38,856 bases of DNA, from positions 1 through 38,856 of the IMG/VR virus record IMGVR_UViG_3300042691_021097; one strand, 5' to 3'. This DNA is from a virus. The notes below the pieces were generated by a model. It saw only the letters and a program-made list of their open reading frames with translations. It made no database searches and was not told the DNA's origin. Within the stretch, counting starts at the first letter, position 1. Every line of letters begins with the position of its first letter. Both the position numbers and the translations under genes were made by a program. Of this stretch, positions 38,135 through 38,856 are shown piece by piece.

Positions 38135-38856
38135 TTACCTCTTGGAGTCGAGCATCAGGAAAAATGCAGCAGCGTCGTCGACGCTACCAGACGATTTGAG
38201 ACGCTGTTTTACCTTGAGGACTTCAGTCTGTTTACGAGGCGAAGACGCTGGCGTTCCGGGTCGCATAGGCTTCGGCGCAGCCGCCTTTTGGGGCTGAGGT
38301 CGATTGGCCTGTAGCGCATCCCAACGTCGCGCTTTTTCAAGGACAAGGATGGCGCGAGGATCAAGAGCGGCGTTTAGTTCATCCTCCGAATATCCGACCT
38401 TCTGGCCATATTCGCGGAGCCTTCCACGCGCCTCAGTCCACTTTGCCGGGTCCTTCCATTCAGGCATCTTCTCGAAGATGTACTTCGCACCCTCTTCGAC
38501 AATTTGCTGGCGTTGCTGCATTTCCCGTTGAGCGGCTTCCTGCTGAAGACGGGCTTGTTCTTGCTGTACCGCAAGCGCATTGGCCTTATAGTCTCGCCAT
38601 TGCTTCTCAATAATCGGGAAGTTGATGGGGTCGTCCTGATGAAGCTTCTCCCAATCAGGCTCTTGCGGAAGATAACGCTGCATCTCCTGCGCGAGCATAT
38701 TGATAGACGCCTCATACTGTGACCGCATCGCAGCAATCTGCTGCTCTTGCGCCTGTATGGCCTTGCTTCGTTCCGCAACCTCCTGAGTCTTTCGGGTATA
38801 ATCGGACTGCCTCTGATACCCCGCCAGAGCCTCCTGAAGCGTAACTTTCTGTTCCT
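38135..38856 (-). CDS. Scaffold protein (partial)
   Basis: The C-terminal 239 residues of a scaffold-type protein; the frame stays open to the right edge of the window. The sequence is Gln/Glu/Arg-rich and coiled-coil-like (Y-Q-R-Q-S-D-Y-T-R-K-T-Q-E-V-A-E), then W-R-D-Y-K-A-N-A-L-A-V-Q-Q-E, with a Pro/Lys-rich linker and a C-terminal G-S-V-D-D-A-A-A-F-F-L-M-L-D-S-K-R, where scaffolds usually contact the capsid protein. It lies directly upstream of the capsid gene, the standard position. The N-terminus lies outside the window. Confidence 0.8.
   Translation of the reverse strand, partial: EQKVTLQEALAGYQRQSDYTRKTQEVAERSKAIQAQEQQIAAMRSQYEASINMLAQEMQRYLPQEPDWEKLHQDDPINFPIIEKQWRDYKANALAVQQEQARLQQEAAQREMQQRQQIVEEGAKYIFEKMPEWKDPAKWTEARGRLREYGQKVGYSEDELNAALDPRAILVLEKARRWDALQANRPQPQKAAAPKPMRPGTPASSPRKQTEVLKVKQRLKSSGSVDDAAAFFLMLDSKR

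Overview
The window is almost certainly a genome segment of a temperate, short-tailed (podovirus-like) tailed phage of an alphaproteobacterium, probably Rhizobiales or Rhodobacterales. The reasons are the gene families: a GapR/DUF2312 homologue, a Pam3-gp28-type holin, an RCAP_rcc01079-type spike base protein, DUF6496 and DUF6745 proteins, and an SU10/DUF5309-type capsid protein. No contractile or long-tail genes (tail tube, tape measure, sheath) are seen. Instead there is a gp10-like hub and a block of large ejection-type proteins. Nearly all genes lie on the minus strand, packed with ATGA, GTGA, TTGA or TGATG stop/start overlaps. No stretch longer than about 300 bases lacks a gene.

Layout in the direction of minus-strand transcription. 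Early operon (22.4 to 14.7 kb): small conserved proteins, a Gly-Tyr repeat protein, GapR-like protein, FkbM methyltransferase, DnaA-like DNA-binding protein, a DUF6745 protein carrying 38 tandem 12-nt repeats, a PD-(D/E)XK exonuclease, an HTH regulator, an adenine methylase, a RuvC-like resolvase and an SSB-like protein ending at a terminator. Then a primase/helicase with iteron-like repeats at its 3' end (11.6 to 14.0 kb). A mixed-orientation control region follows (9.5 to 11.5 kb), with three plus-strand genes, including a 30-aa membrane peptide and an HTH protein, and a cluster of palindromes. Then the packaging and host-recognition block: terS, terL, spike base, tail spike, glycan-related genes and portal (9.5 to 0 kb). 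At the right end, continuing the usual virion order, come scaffold, major capsid, a free-standing HNH endonuclease, head-tail adaptor, collar fibre, lysis cassette, tail hub and ejection proteins (38.9 to 23.4 kb). The integrase (plus strand, 22.5 to 23.4 kb) sits between the early and late ends and overlaps the last ejection gene tail to tail. Both window ends lie in adjacent virion genes (the gene after portal, and scaffold), so the window looks like nearly all of a free or circularised phage genome cut in its late region rather than a prophage bounded by att sites.

The most striking finding is that the major capsid gene is split. A 22-codon first exon (38064-38129) is followed by a 1,002-nt group I intron (37062-38063) encoding an HNH homing endonuclease, and the rest of the capsid gene (36144-37061) follows. 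The splice points can be predicted to the base from P1 and P10 pairings. A simple open-reading-frame reading of the capsid gene would give a false 66-residue N-terminus translated from the intron. A second, unrelated HNH gene sits just after the capsid terminator.

Several genes are very small but well supported by ribosome binding sites and overlaps: a 25-aa lipoprotein and an out-of-frame overlapping spanin pair in the lysis cassette, a 57-aa four-cysteine protein, and the 30-aa membrane peptide.
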